This document shows positions 24,989 to 33,190 of a stretch of DNA of 64,000 nucleotides, in pieces. Each line of letters starts with the position of its first letter. Positions within the stretch are counted from its first letter, which is position 1. Below the pieces are notes generated by a model that had not been told where the DNA came from, searched no databases, and saw only the letters and a list, made by a program, of their open reading frames with translations. A program made the translations under genes and the position numbers. This DNA is from a virus: positions 241,834 through 305,833 of IMG/VR virus record IMGVR_UViG_3300009093_000034. The stretch is one strand, 5' to 3'.

Positions 24989-25359
24989 CTAGAGTATGGA
25001 TCGTTTATGACGAGTACAGAGAACCTAGGATGCATCCGACGCTTGAGTCTGCAAATAGATTCTCAGAGTTTCAAGAAGTCATGGGTCATGGAAAACCTGA
25101 GGCCATAGAAACAGGTTTAACTGAGTTCTATCCTCCTCATGACGTTTGGTTCAAGTGGATGGAAAGAAACCCAGAGGTCTTTGAGCACATGGATTCTGAG
25201 TTTGCTAAAAGCGTCTCTGAGACTCTTGATCCTATTTATAAGGATAAGTCTTTTGGATGGATCGCTTTCTTCAGTGTGCCTTACGTAGCAGACAGAACTA
25301 AACTCCTAGAGTCTTGCAAAAGACACCTGGAAGAACTTAAGAGAGAAAAGAACCTATGA
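24985..25359 (+). CDS. hypothetical protein
   Basis: A 124-residue soluble protein, Trp/Phe/Glu-rich, coupled by 4-base overlaps to both neighbours. No motif recognised. Confidence 0.8.
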   Translation: MTRVWIVYDEYREPRMHPTLESANRFSEFQEVMGHGKPEAIETGLTEFYPPHDVWFKWMERNPEVFEHMDSEFAKSVSETLDPIYKDKSFGWIAFFSVPYVADRTKLLESCKRHLEELKREKNL

Positions 25360-25661
25360 CCAACATCTTCGATTGGAAATACATCAAAAGGTCTTGGAAA
25401 GATCCTTATCTTAGATTCAGTATGATCTTTTATTCTTTTTGGATCTTAGTTTTTGCTGTCCTACCTTTCTTTCTAATCAAGGATAACATCAACATTCTTG
25501 CTGGTTATATTCTATGTCCACTTATGGTAGTTCTTAACTACCTGATCATTAGAGTCTCAATTCGAGTACACTGGTTTCGTAAGTTATCGGATCTGAGAAT
25601 CAATCGAAAGATGAGAGATAAGTTAAAAGACTTTTTCTCTGTAAGGAAAGATCATGGATAA
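25356..25661 (+). CDS. two-helix membrane protein
   Basis: A 101-residue protein with hydrophobic segments at about residues 18-42 and 46-68 and a very basic C-terminus. Overlaps the upstream gene by 4 bases. Function unknown. Confidence 0.75.
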   Translation: MTNIFDWKYIKRSWKDPYLRFSMIFYSFWILVFAVLPFFLIKDNINILAGYILCPLMVVLNYLIIRVSIRVHWFRKLSDLRINRKMRDKLKDFFSVRKDHG

Positions 25662-25968
25662 ATTTTTGAAGTACTTCAAAAAGTCATGGAAGATCAAAGA
25701 GATGAAGAACAAGATAGTTTTGGCAACCTGTTGGGTTGTCGGAGTTATGATGTTTCTTCTTTTAGCATTTTTTCTTCCAGAGAACGATCCGAAGAAACAC
25801 GCGTTATCAATTGAGATCTTATCTATATTATGTCCTGTTCTTGCTTTTCCAATTCCCTTTGCAGCCTTTTTGGGCATCAAAGGATCATGGGTTGATAGAA
25901 GAGATTTTCTTCAAACTCAATGGAAAGAAGATCACAGAAACTATGTCAATAATGGTTCTGGGATTTAA
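25654..25968 (+). CDS. two-helix membrane protein, end of early-type run
   Basis: A 104-residue protein with a basic head, hydrophobic segments at about residues 22-42 and 50-72 and a charged tail. Similar in layout to the preceding membrane protein. Its stop overlaps the stop of the convergent gene at 25965 by 4 bases. Confidence 0.75.
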   Translation: MDKFLKYFKKSWKIKEMKNKIVLATCWVVGVMMFLLLAFFLPENDPKKHALSIEILSILCPVLAFPIPFAAFLGIKGSWVDRRDFLQTQWKEDHRNYVNNGSGI

Positions 25969-26459
25969 GAACCAGTCTTCTTAGCAGCGGCAGCTGCTGT
26001 TGCGATCTCAAGCAACTGATTCAAGGCAGTAAGACCTTGAAGGATCTCTTTAGGAGCCTTCTGGAAGGTCGCATCTCCACTTCCACCTTCTCCACCACCT
26101 TGACCTAACTCTCCTCTTTCAACTCTAGCCTTGGCTTTCTCAACAGCAATAGAAGAGAACGGCTGGATGATCCTTGTGGTCATGTCATTGTTAATTCTTT
26201 GTTGATCCATGTAGAGATCTGCTCTTTGTTGGAAAGAAGCCTCTGGCAAAACTTCCCTTACTGAGTCTTGAAGCTCCTCTTCAAAAGAGTGTCTCTTTGA
26301 GACCAACTTCAAACTATCTGAGACAAAGTCTCCAATAGACTGTTCAACGGCATCCAATGGATCAATGATCTTTACTGCATTAACTTCAGTAGAATTTGGT
26401 GCAGACAATGAGTCGTGAAAATCGTGCAAGACCTCTATATCGTTAGACAATTCATTCAC
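25965..26459 (-). CDS. hypothetical protein
   Basis: A 164-residue protein on the minus strand, starting within the end of the gene at 26452. It has a helical N-terminal half, a Gly-rich linker (GQGGGEGGSGD) and an Ala-rich helical C-terminus. Possibly a minor virion or assembly protein because it shares direction with the structural genes; no family recognised. Confidence 0.75.
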   Translation of the reverse strand: MNELSNDIEVLHDFHDSLSAPNSTEVNAVKIIDPLDAVEQSIGDFVSDSLKLVSKRHSFEEELQDSVREVLPEASFQQRADLYMDQQRINNDMTTRIIQPFSSIAVEKAKARVERGELGQGGGEGGSGDATFQKAPKEILQGLTALNQLLEIATAAAAAKKTGS

Positions 26460-26877
26460 CTCTTAACTGTCGAGCCCTGATTCTTTCTGCTATGTACTGC
26501 AGAAAGCTCTGGAAGCTCTGGATTTGAATCCCTAGTTGGATGGTTGGAAGGTCATCAACTCCCATCAACTCTTTGATCTCAGACCAATTTTTTCCCTCTA
26601 TCGTTTTGTAGTAGTATGAGATAGCCAACTGAATGGTCTCTTTGAACTCCTCTTTAGAAGGGAAGGAGATAGTCAATCCACTGAAGATGCTCACTAGATC
26701 TACGAATCTATCGAACCCGACAAGATCATAGACCTCTATCAACGCAAGCAAAGCTTCGTTCTTGTCTGCTCGTTTGAAGAGCAACAATCGAAGAATGTCA
26801 GCGATCACCTCTTTCGTAGGGTCTGTTTTTAAGGTGCTCTCTAACTTTTTTTGAAACTCTTCTGATGATGCAGACAA
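26452..26877 (-). CDS. hypothetical helical protein
   Basis: A 141-residue, predicted all-helical protein on the minus strand, first of a two-gene unit. The upstream spacer contains CTAACTAG (minus strand), close to the CTAATTAA motif seen before late genes, and an AGAGGAG Shine-Dalgarno. Function unknown. Confidence 0.75.
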   Translation of the reverse strand: MSASSEEFQKKLESTLKTDPTKEVIADILRLLLFKRADKNEALLALIEVYDLVGFDRFVDLVSIFSGLTISFPSKEEFKETIQLAISYYYKTIEGKNWSEIKELMGVDDLPTIQLGIQIQSFQSFLQYIAERIRARQLRGE

Positions 26878-26927
26878 CTATGTTCTCCTCTCTAGTTAGT
26901 TAACAAAGTAAAAACTCGCCTATATCT

Positions 26928-26939
26928 TGAGATATTGTA
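26928..26939 (+). promoter_or_regulatory. TGAGATATTGTA element, copy 4
   Basis: Perfect 12-mer in the divergent gap between the minus gene at 26877 and the TTG start at 26960, 20 bases before that start, with SD AGGAGG between. Confidence 0.75.
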
Positions 26940-26959
26940 TTACGATTTAGGAGGCTGTA

Positions 26960-27274
26960 TTGAATATTCACATCAAGGTTCAGGGAGATGTTGCCAAGAT
27001 CAACTCTCTTGAGCTGGAACGTCTGGTTCAGTTTCTTCGCAGTGCCCAAGACGGCACCAAGGTTTCACTTGATAACCTGGAACTTCAGGCTTTCGGTGAT
27101 CGTAATGTTACGGATGATGACGTTCAGTTGATCTGCCGTCGCTTCCCCAACCAAAAGATCGATGCGATCAAGGCTCTTCGTGAACTCTACCAAGAGAAGA
27201 CCGGAGAAAGTCTGGGTCTCAAGGAAGCCAAGGACTGGGTCGAAAAGTACCTGGACAACCCGTCCCGCTGGTAA
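26960..27274 (+). CDS. protein with ribosomal L7/L12 C-terminal-like domain
   Basis: A 104-residue protein on its own short transcript: 12-mer promoter element, SD AGGAGG, TTG start, and a terminator just after the stop. Residues 65-97 read KIDAIKALRELY...SLGLKEAKDWVEKY, which closely follows the signature of the L7/L12 C-terminal domain (a Lys-Val-Ile-Lys helix, then GLGLKEAKDLVE). In ribosomes this domain binds translation GTPases. The N-terminal 60 residues are not the L7/L12 dimer domain. It may mimic L7/L12 to affect translation, or use the fold as a small binding module. C-ending codons suggest high expression. Confidence 0.7.
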   Translation: MNIHIKVQGDVAKINSLELERLVQFLRSAQDGTKVSLDNLELQAFGDRNVTDDDVQLICRRFPNQKIDAIKALRELYQEKTGESLGLKEAKDWVEKYLDNPSRW

Positions 27275-27286
27275 CTTTTTCTCACC

Positions 27287-27320
27287 AAAGAGCCTACTTT
27301 GTAGGCTCTTTTTCTTTTTT
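27287..27320 (+). terminator. rho-independent terminator
   Basis: Eleven-base-pair stem AAAGAGCCTAC/GTAGGCTCTTT (27287-27297 with 27301-27311), TTT loop, and a T-rich tail. It ends the L7/L12-like unit; the next 12-mer begins two bases after the T-run. Confidence 0.92.
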
Positions 27321-27321
27321 A

Positions 27322-27333
27322 TGAGATATTGTA
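27322..27333 (+). promoter_or_regulatory. TGAGATATTGTA element, copy 5
   Basis: Perfect 12-mer between a terminator and the gene at 27363 (29 bases to ATG, SD AAGGAG). The gene it serves is bounded by terminators on both sides, so it must have its own promoter, and this is the only conserved element present. Confidence 0.78.
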
Positions 27334-27362
27334 TCAGTCAAACAGATCCAAAGGAGATAAGA

Positions 27363-27662
27363 ATGGCTGACAATGTCGACGGAATCAAGGAAGGAACCCC
27401 GGTCACGATGCACAGTGGATCAGATTGCTATCCTGGCGTGGTGATCGCAGTTACGGCCAAGAGCGTGACGGTCCAGCATGTTCAGCACGGCAACAACAAG
27501 GAACAGTGGCCTTCCCAAGACTATGACATCTTCCTGGATAAGCCCCATGCGGGTTATGCTCCGGTCATCTACCGGAGGAACAAGTACGGAAACTACATGA
27601 CCCGAAGCTACTCCAGCTTGGGAATCGGTAAGGCCAAGTTCTACCAAGACCCCAGTTTCTAA
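27363..27662 (+). CDS. hypothetical protein, monocistronic
   Basis: A 99-residue protein from ATG 27363; upstream in-frame codons run through the terminator and are excluded. The N-terminal 50 residues (GTPVTMHSGSDCYPGVVIAV) resemble a small SH3-like barrel; the C-terminal half is Tyr/Arg-rich. Strongly G/C-ending codons. No family recognised. Confidence 0.75.
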   Translation: MADNVDGIKEGTPVTMHSGSDCYPGVVIAVTAKSVTVQHVQHGNNKEQWPSQDYDIFLDKPHAGYAPVIYRRNKYGNYMTRSYSSLGIGKAKFYQDPSF

Positions 27663-27663
27663 A

Positions 27664-27694
27664 AGGAAAAAGGTCCCGAAAGGGACCTTTTCCT
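27664..27694. terminator. bidirectional terminator, repeated hairpin copy 1
   Basis: Stem AAAAGGTCCC/GGGACCTTTT with GAAA loop, extended by AGGA/TCCT. A-rich on one flank and T-rich on the other, and it sits between convergent genes, so it can end both transcripts. The same GGTCCC-GAAA-GGGACC core recurs at 48952 and 63581. Confidence 0.9.
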
Positions 27695-28007
27695 ATTCTG
27701 ATGCAAGTAAGTTTAACTCCCGATCATATTGATCGGCTTCTAACCTAAGGGCCTTCGAGACAGTTCTCAAGAAGGTCTTTTTTGTTTCCACAGCTTTTAT
27801 CTCGTAGAACTCATCAAGTTTTGCTTCTGCCACTCTCACAGCAGAAGAGAGTGCAAACTCTTTTTGAGCATCCAAACAGAGACACTTGAAAGTAAACTCA
27901 TTCGTTGTTTCATCAACTTCTGGAACAAGTCTATCTGCGCAATAAGCGCAGTACTGACCTTGTTCAGGACCTGATTCAACGATAAAGTACTTCGTTCCTA
28001 TCTTCAC
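27693..28007 (-). CDS. hypothetical protein after the tail-fibre gene
   Basis: A 104-residue protein overlapping the fibre gene by ATGA. CAYC and CLC near residues 20 and 43 could bind zinc; the rest is helical. Genes after tail fibres often encode assembly chaperones, but no such family is recognised. Last gene of the minus-strand structural run. Confidence 0.75.
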   Translation of the reverse strand: MKIGTKYFIVESGPEQGQYCAYCADRLVPEVDETTNEFTFKCLCLDAQKEFALSSAVRVAEAKLDEFYEIKAVETKKTFLRTVSKALRLEADQYDRELNLLASE

Positions 28008-31000
28008 TTGAGTTTCCTAGTTCTCTTGATTCCAAGTTCCAAGTCTGAGATCCTTTCATCAAGTTCTTGAACTGCTAGGAGCAGAGTTCCTAACACGTTG
28101 CTCATGTCCATAGAGTTCTTCTTTGGAGTGGAGAGTAAGGAGTTGGTGTCTTCAGCGATGAAACCGATCTTTGGAGTCTCAAGATCATTTTTGTAAGTAT
28201 AAGAGACAACCTTGATCGTGTTGATCAATTCGGTTGCATTGATTTTAGCCTTCTCAATGTTGGTCTTGAACTCTCTACTAGATATGGTGTTGAAGTTATC
28301 TGCTGTGAAGATATGAGCTAGAACACTTCCATCAGCTGCTCCAGCAGTAGCTCCGATCTTCAAGTTTCCAGAACCGTTGGAAGTAAGACTGATCTTGCTT
28401 CCTAAAGTTAGGGAAACGTCATCTGCGTCAGCAGCTCCGAGAATAATGAGTTCGTCAGTTCCACCGAAAGAAATTCTGACCTTTCTATCTCCTGCTAAAT
28501 TATTCAACTCAACAGTTCCACCTACTCTCATCAAACCATCTGTGATGGAAGAACCATCAACGTATGGGATGTACATCAATGTAGGATCTAGAGTGGTACT
28601 AGGAACAGTTCCTCCCATGATCGTGTTGATACCTACGTGAAGGTTGTCTACACGGTCAACGTTGAAGGTGTCAGTAGGAGAGATGGTGTTGTGAGCTCCG
28701 ACCTTAAAACCATGAAGAGCTACAGAGGTACTGAAGTTTTGGTTGATGTGGACGTCAGCATAAGCCTTAGGGATCAAGGAATTAGCTACAGCTCCAGAAG
28801 GCAAGGTGTTAGCAAAGGCTCCTGAACCGTCTGTAAGATTAGCGATCCTGATGTCTCCAGTATCACCAGTCCAAGTAGCTTGAACGGAACTATCAGAGAA
28901 CTTTACGGCTTTGAAAAGACCGACGAATGAACTGATTCTAGAATCAGAGTCTCCTAGAAGTGTGTTTCCATCTACTTGAAGAGCATCAGTTGTGACACTC
29001 GTCGTGATGTAGTTAACAACAGCTGTTGAGTTAACAGGGTTTGGACTTCCGGTATCAAGAACACTCAAGGTGATGGAACCAATGTCAACATCGAACTCTG
29101 AGTACTTAGCGAACAAAGCGGTCTTGTAGATGATGACCTTGTATCGTTGTCCAGAAGCTACAGCAGTAAGAGCGGACCCGTTCCAGTAGGTGATCGTAGA
29201 AGTTGGAGTCAAGTGAAGAAGCCAAGTTGAGCCTGTGTTAGACACGGACCAAGCATAGGTTCCTGGTGTCGCTTCTGCCCAGTTCTCGGATAGAGCTGTG
29301 ACTTCAAAGAAGAGCTTGACTAGAATGTTATCGATGTTTGGAAGCTCGATCACTCCTTGAGGACCTGAGATCATCAAGTTAGAAACGTCAATGTTAGCGT
29401 AAGGAAGAGTTCCTACAACTCTTTGGACATCTGTAGAGTGAAGAGCAGATTGGTTACCGTAAGGTTGAGCTTTGATCTCATAGTGGTTTCCGAAAACCGG
29501 GTGAGTCAAGAGTGGGACGATGAAGTTTGAAGCATTACCCGGATCTACAATCTCAGGAGATCCGTACCTCGCAACAAGGTCCTCGAATAGTTGAGGATAA
29601 GAAGTTTGAGGGTAAGACGTAGTACCGTCCATCAACAACCAACTGTACTCTGCGACGTCTACTCCGACAGGGAGAGTCTTCATGGCTCCGATTGGGTAGT
29701 CACCTTGTCTTTGATAGCTTCTGATACCGTTGATGTCAACCAACAATTGGTTAGGAGCCATTGCTGTTCCGATGAAGATCAAAGGCTCATTAGGGGGAAT
29801 GCTAGCAGGTCTTGGTGTGAGGTTTCCTTGGTGTTCGAGATAGTACTCAACTCCTGGAGTGAACCAGTTGTCAAGGAAGGTCATCAAACCCTTACGGAGG
29901 AAGATTCCTGTGGTTCCAGGGTTGATTGGTGTAGGAGAACCTTGACCAAGGTAAAAACCAAGAAGGTTTGTTCTGTCAGGAACTGATCTATCACCAAGGA
30001 TAGCAGAACCTAGTGGAGAAGTAGCGTAAGCTCCTTGCTCAATCATGTGAGAACCATTTTCAAACAAGAAGTCAAGAGCAGAGTCCCAAGCTACGTAGAT
30101 TGGACCAAAGGCTTGAGTAGCTTCAAGAAGGATGTCTACAGAGGTCTGAACTCCAATCGAGGTGTTCGTGATCTGAGAGATGACGTTGACTTGAGCTCCT
30201 GTGTAGCCAGAAACTGTGCTCAAGTTGGTGAAGGCATGAACTATTGCAGTTGCCACGTCTCCAGAGAAAGGGGTAAGTGGGTCAACTGAGTTGGACCAAG
30301 GAGAACCCCAAGCTGGAGGTGGAGTTGATCCAGTGTAAAGACTTGAGTAAGTAACGTTTCCACCAGGAACAGAATTGATGATCGCGTTTAGTTCAGCGAT
30401 GTCTGTTGCTGATGGAGTTGGACCTGGACCCATGATAGTGATGTGAACAGCGTTTTGAGTCCAAATAGCGATCCACTTGTTGTAACCAGGGTCTGATCCT
30501 TGAGGCCATTCAACGTTAGGTCTGTTGGCTCTGAAGTTGTACTGGAAAGTCGATCCTGCGTAGTTATCTTGGATAGCGAAAACCTTAGGATAAGTTCCTC
30601 CCATAGGAGAAACAGGGAAACTGACTTGCTCGCCAAAGATCGTCTCGTACTGAGTCTGGTCGATAGGACCACGACCGTCACCTTCAGGTTGAATCTCAAT
30701 CACTACGGTTCCATCAACAGGAGTACTGGAGATGAAACCAACTTGGATGATCTCAGATCCGTTTAGAGAAGCAGCAACGATGTCTGTGGTAAAGCCACCT
30801 GGAACGTTAGAGACGTAGACTAGTTTTCCTCTGTCTCCATTGACGAAACCAGGAGTGTACTCAGAAGAGGTTCCTGTGGCAACCCAAACAAATTGTCCGA
30901 AAGGTTGAACGTGAAACTTTGCACCAGCGGCAGCTGGTTCTAGAGCGATTCCGAGAGTCTTTAGGTGTCGAGCAGTTCTGGTAAGAACTGCTACTCCGTC

Positions 31001-31207
31001 ATCATCTGTAACAGATGGGTCAGTAACTTTGGTTGGGCCAGAAACGTCAGCAGGGATAGCAATGGAGACAGCTTGTCCTCTCTTGATATCTTCACCTGCG
31101 ATGTAGATGCTAAGAGGTTGCATCCATTGGTTATCACCACCGGCAGAGTATCGCCATTGCTTAGTTCTTTCAGAGATCCATACTAGACCGTCTTTCTTTG
31201 CTGCCAT
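28004..31207 (-). CDS. tail fibre with collar domain and S74 autocleaving chaperone
   Basis: A 1067-residue virion protein. About residues 505-580 (GAMKTLPVGVDVAEYSWLLMDGT...YPQLFEDL) match a phage tail-collar domain. The last 100 residues carry the peptidase S74 intramolecular chaperone: SSREFKTNIEKAK near residue 975 with the nucleophilic Ser, GFIAED, and a terminal coiled coil. In this family the chaperone trimerises the fibre and then cuts itself off. The middle is Ser/Thr/Gly-rich beta structure. Likely a receptor-binding fibre. SD AAAGGA and CTAATTAA (31223) lie upstream. Confidence 0.87.
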   Translation of the reverse strand: MAAKKDGLVWISERTKQWRYSAGGDNQWMQPLSIYIAGEDIKRGQAVSIAIPADVSGPTKVTDPSVTDDDGVAVLTRTARHLKTLGIALEPAAAGAKFHVQPFGQFVWVATGTSSEYTPGFVNGDRGKLVYVSNVPGGFTTDIVAASLNGSEIIQVGFISSTPVDGTVVIEIQPEGDGRGPIDQTQYETIFGEQVSFPVSPMGGTYPKVFAIQDNYAGSTFQYNFRANRPNVEWPQGSDPGYNKWIAIWTQNAVHITIMGPGPTPSATDIAELNAIINSVPGGNVTYSSLYTGSTPPPAWGSPWSNSVDPLTPFSGDVATAIVHAFTNLSTVSGYTGAQVNVISQITNTSIGVQTSVDILLEATQAFGPIYVAWDSALDFLFENGSHMIEQGAYATSPLGSAILGDRSVPDRTNLLGFYLGQGSPTPINPGTTGIFLRKGLMTFLDNWFTPGVEYYLEHQGNLTPRPASIPPNEPLIFIGTAMAPNQLLVDINGIRSYQRQGDYPIGAMKTLPVGVDVAEYSWLLMDGTTSYPQTSYPQLFEDLVARYGSPEIVDPGNASNFIVPLLTHPVFGNHYEIKAQPYGNQSALHSTDVQRVVGTLPYANIDVSNLMISGPQGVIELPNIDNILVKLFFEVTALSENWAEATPGTYAWSVSNTGSTWLLHLTPTSTITYWNGSALTAVASGQRYKVIIYKTALFAKYSEFDVDIGSITLSVLDTGSPNPVNSTAVVNYITTSVTTDALQVDGNTLLGDSDSRISSFVGLFKAVKFSDSSVQATWTGDTGDIRIANLTDGSGAFANTLPSGAVANSLIPKAYADVHINQNFSTSVALHGFKVGAHNTISPTDTFNVDRVDNLHVGINTIMGGTVPSTTLDPTLMYIPYVDGSSITDGLMRVGGTVELNNLAGDRKVRISFGGTDELIILGAADADDVSLTLGSKISLTSNGSGNLKIGATAGAADGSVLAHIFTADNFNTISSREFKTNIEKAKINATELINTIKVVSYTYKNDLETPKIGFIAEDTNSLLSTPKKNSMDMSNVLGTLLLAVQELDERISDLELGIKRTRKLK

Positions 31208-31222
31208 AGGTTAGTTCCTTTC

Positions 31223-31230
31223 TTAATTAG
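31223..31230 (-). promoter_or_regulatory. CTAATTAA late-gene motif (fibre gene)
   Basis: Perfect CTAATTAA on the minus strand, 15 bases before the fibre start. One of five perfect copies in spacers of the structural run. Confidence 0.55.
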
Positions 31231-31236
31231 TCGGGC

Positions 31237-33162
31237 TTAGTAGCTCTCAGTTAGGACTGGAACTCTCACGGTGTCAAACAAGTATCTCCATGTGCCATCG
31301 GCAGAAAGGTAAACGTCTTCTCTTAAGTGGTCTGTTGCTGGAGCGTATTGACCTCCTGCTTGAGGAAGTTCATTTCCGTAGTTTGAGTAGTCTTCTGGGA
31401 TGTTGGTGTTTGAGTGAGAAGCCCACTTAGCATTGGCATCAGAAGCTCCTGGGGAGTTGTTGAAACCAACGTGCAATTGATGAAGAGTACCGTAAGCATA
31501 GGTTGAGTTAGAACCAGTAACTCCACCGACAGAAGCCTTGTTAGCTGCCAAGAAGTTAAAGGCAGATTCTAGGTTGTACATGAGACCAAGAAGTTGAGCT
31601 TCGATCTCTCTCAAAGAAAGAGGTTTGGTTCTAGGAGCCCAGAAACCCGAGGTCTGAAGTGTCATAGCTGCGACTGGAACGAGGTCTTCGATCTGAACAC
31701 CAGTGGTCGTGGTGATCGCATCAGCAACTGTCTTAATTCTGTCTGCTACGTAGTAGAACACACCTTCAGGAGTGTTGATGAATGAAGTTCCACCTTGGTT
31801 AAGAGGATCTCCTGTCTTAGATGAAGGCAAGGTGTAAGAGTTCTCTGTTGGAAGTCTCGTGTCTGTCAAGGTCTTCTTCGAAGAGGTACTAGAAGCTGGG
31901 AAGGAGTAAGTTCCTGTAACGTCTTCTGTAACTGGAAGAGAGCTAGGATCTTGAGGTCGGCCTGAGATCAATTCCTTGAGGGTGAGAACGATCTCATCGA
32001 TGGTTGGTGAGAAGAGTCGGCCTGAGAAATAACCGTTTCCTTCATCTGGAACAGAAGGAAGACCATTTCTTGTGGAGTCCGTAGGATCGTACCAACCGAC
32101 TGGGATCAAGTCAGCGGCAGAAGGGTATGGAGCCGATCTTGCCTTAACAGGGAAAGCTGCAGCAAGGTCTGTTGGGTCAGGAGCTGCAACCAAGTTGTTC
32201 AAAGGAGGAAGCTTTGGAAGATAAGGTTCTTCAGCTGCCGTGTCATCAGGAGCTGTGTCCTCGTACTTAGTGTAGCTACCTTGACCGATGATCAAGTTCT
32301 CATACTGAACCTGAGTCTCTGGGGTTTGGTCTTGACCAAAGGAAGCTGGATCAACGTAGTCAGCAAAATAAGAACATCTGAGCCAGATGACGGCGTCGGC
32401 AAGAGCTAGGTTAGCCGTAGGATCTAGGAAGTCTGCAGTAGCAGCAAGATCTTGACCTGGAGTGGTTGTGGTGTCGACGCCGGTTGCCCAAGCAACCAAG
32501 CTTGTGATGTCTGAGGCTCCAATGTTAACTCGAACCTGAGTGAAAGGAACAAGTTGAGAACCTGGAAGAGAAGCCTGTAAAGTTCCGTCAACACTTGTCA
32601 AGATCAAACCGGCTGTGTTAGCTTGGGTGGTTCCGTCTTGAGCAACTGAGATAGAAGAAGCGAAATAGTCAGTAGGATCTAGAGAAGACTGAAGGGAAGA
32701 AGCATAGAGGTAAGTGTTGGTGATGTTACCTTGGCTTCCTCCAAAGTAGCTGTCCTCTTGAAGCTCGTAGCTTGCACCGTCTTCATACTTTTTGAAAGAA
32801 CCAGTCTTAGGTCCTGAAGGTCCGTTCAATGTGTAAGAGATGGTTTGAAACTTAGCTAGAGGGCTGTAGTTAGGTCTGGTAAGGAAGATTCCGTACTTTT
32901 TTCTTGTGGAGAAGTTACTCGAGTAATCTGGATCTGTAGCCAACTTATACGCGATGTTGGAGCTAGCAACGTCATAAGACGCTGGGTTGTAGACCAAGAT
33001 GTCGTGAGGAAGAATGAAACCTGTGTTTTGAGCCCACGGGGTGGGAGGAGAGCTCGCGTATTGCGAGTACATCAAGTCTGCAAGCTTGATTGCCACTAGG
33101 TACGGTCCTGTTCCTAGTGGGTTAAATGGTATCTTCCAGGGTGGGGTTAGAACACTGCTCAC
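31237..33162 (-). CDS. virion structural protein, probable fibre/baseplate component
   Basis: A 641-residue protein starting at GTG 33162 behind an AGAGGA Shine-Dalgarno. Pro/Ser/Thr/Ala-rich with few Cys and no catalytic motif, typical of fibre or adaptor proteins. It lies between the fibre and a giant baseplate-type gene, so a role in connecting fibres to the baseplate is likely. No named family recognised. Confidence 0.75.
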   Translation of the reverse strand: MSSVLTPPWKIPFNPLGTGPYLVAIKLADLMYSQYASSPPTPWAQNTGFILPHDILVYNPASYDVASSNIAYKLATDPDYSSNFSTRKKYGIFLTRPNYSPLAKFQTISYTLNGPSGPKTGSFKKYEDGASYELQEDSYFGGSQGNITNTYLYASSLQSSLDPTDYFASSISVAQDGTTQANTAGLILTSVDGTLQASLPGSQLVPFTQVRVNIGASDITSLVAWATGVDTTTTPGQDLAATADFLDPTANLALADAVIWLRCSYFADYVDPASFGQDQTPETQVQYENLIIGQGSYTKYEDTAPDDTAAEEPYLPKLPPLNNLVAAPDPTDLAAAFPVKARSAPYPSAADLIPVGWYDPTDSTRNGLPSVPDEGNGYFSGRLFSPTIDEIVLTLKELISGRPQDPSSLPVTEDVTGTYSFPASSTSSKKTLTDTRLPTENSYTLPSSKTGDPLNQGGTSFINTPEGVFYYVADRIKTVADAITTTTGVQIEDLVPVAAMTLQTSGFWAPRTKPLSLREIEAQLLGLMYNLESAFNFLAANKASVGGVTGSNSTYAYGTLHQLHVGFNNSPGASDANAKWASHSNTNIPEDYSNYGNELPQAGGQYAPATDHLREDVYLSADGTWRYLFDTVRVPVLTESY

Positions 33163-33182
33163 TCTATTCCTCTCTTTACTTG

Positions 33183-33190
33183 TTAATTAG
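33183..33190 (-). promoter_or_regulatory. CTAATTAA late-gene motif
   Basis: Perfect CTAATTAA on the minus strand, 20 bases before GTG 33162. It contains the stop codon of the 2614-residue protein gene. Confidence 0.5.
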
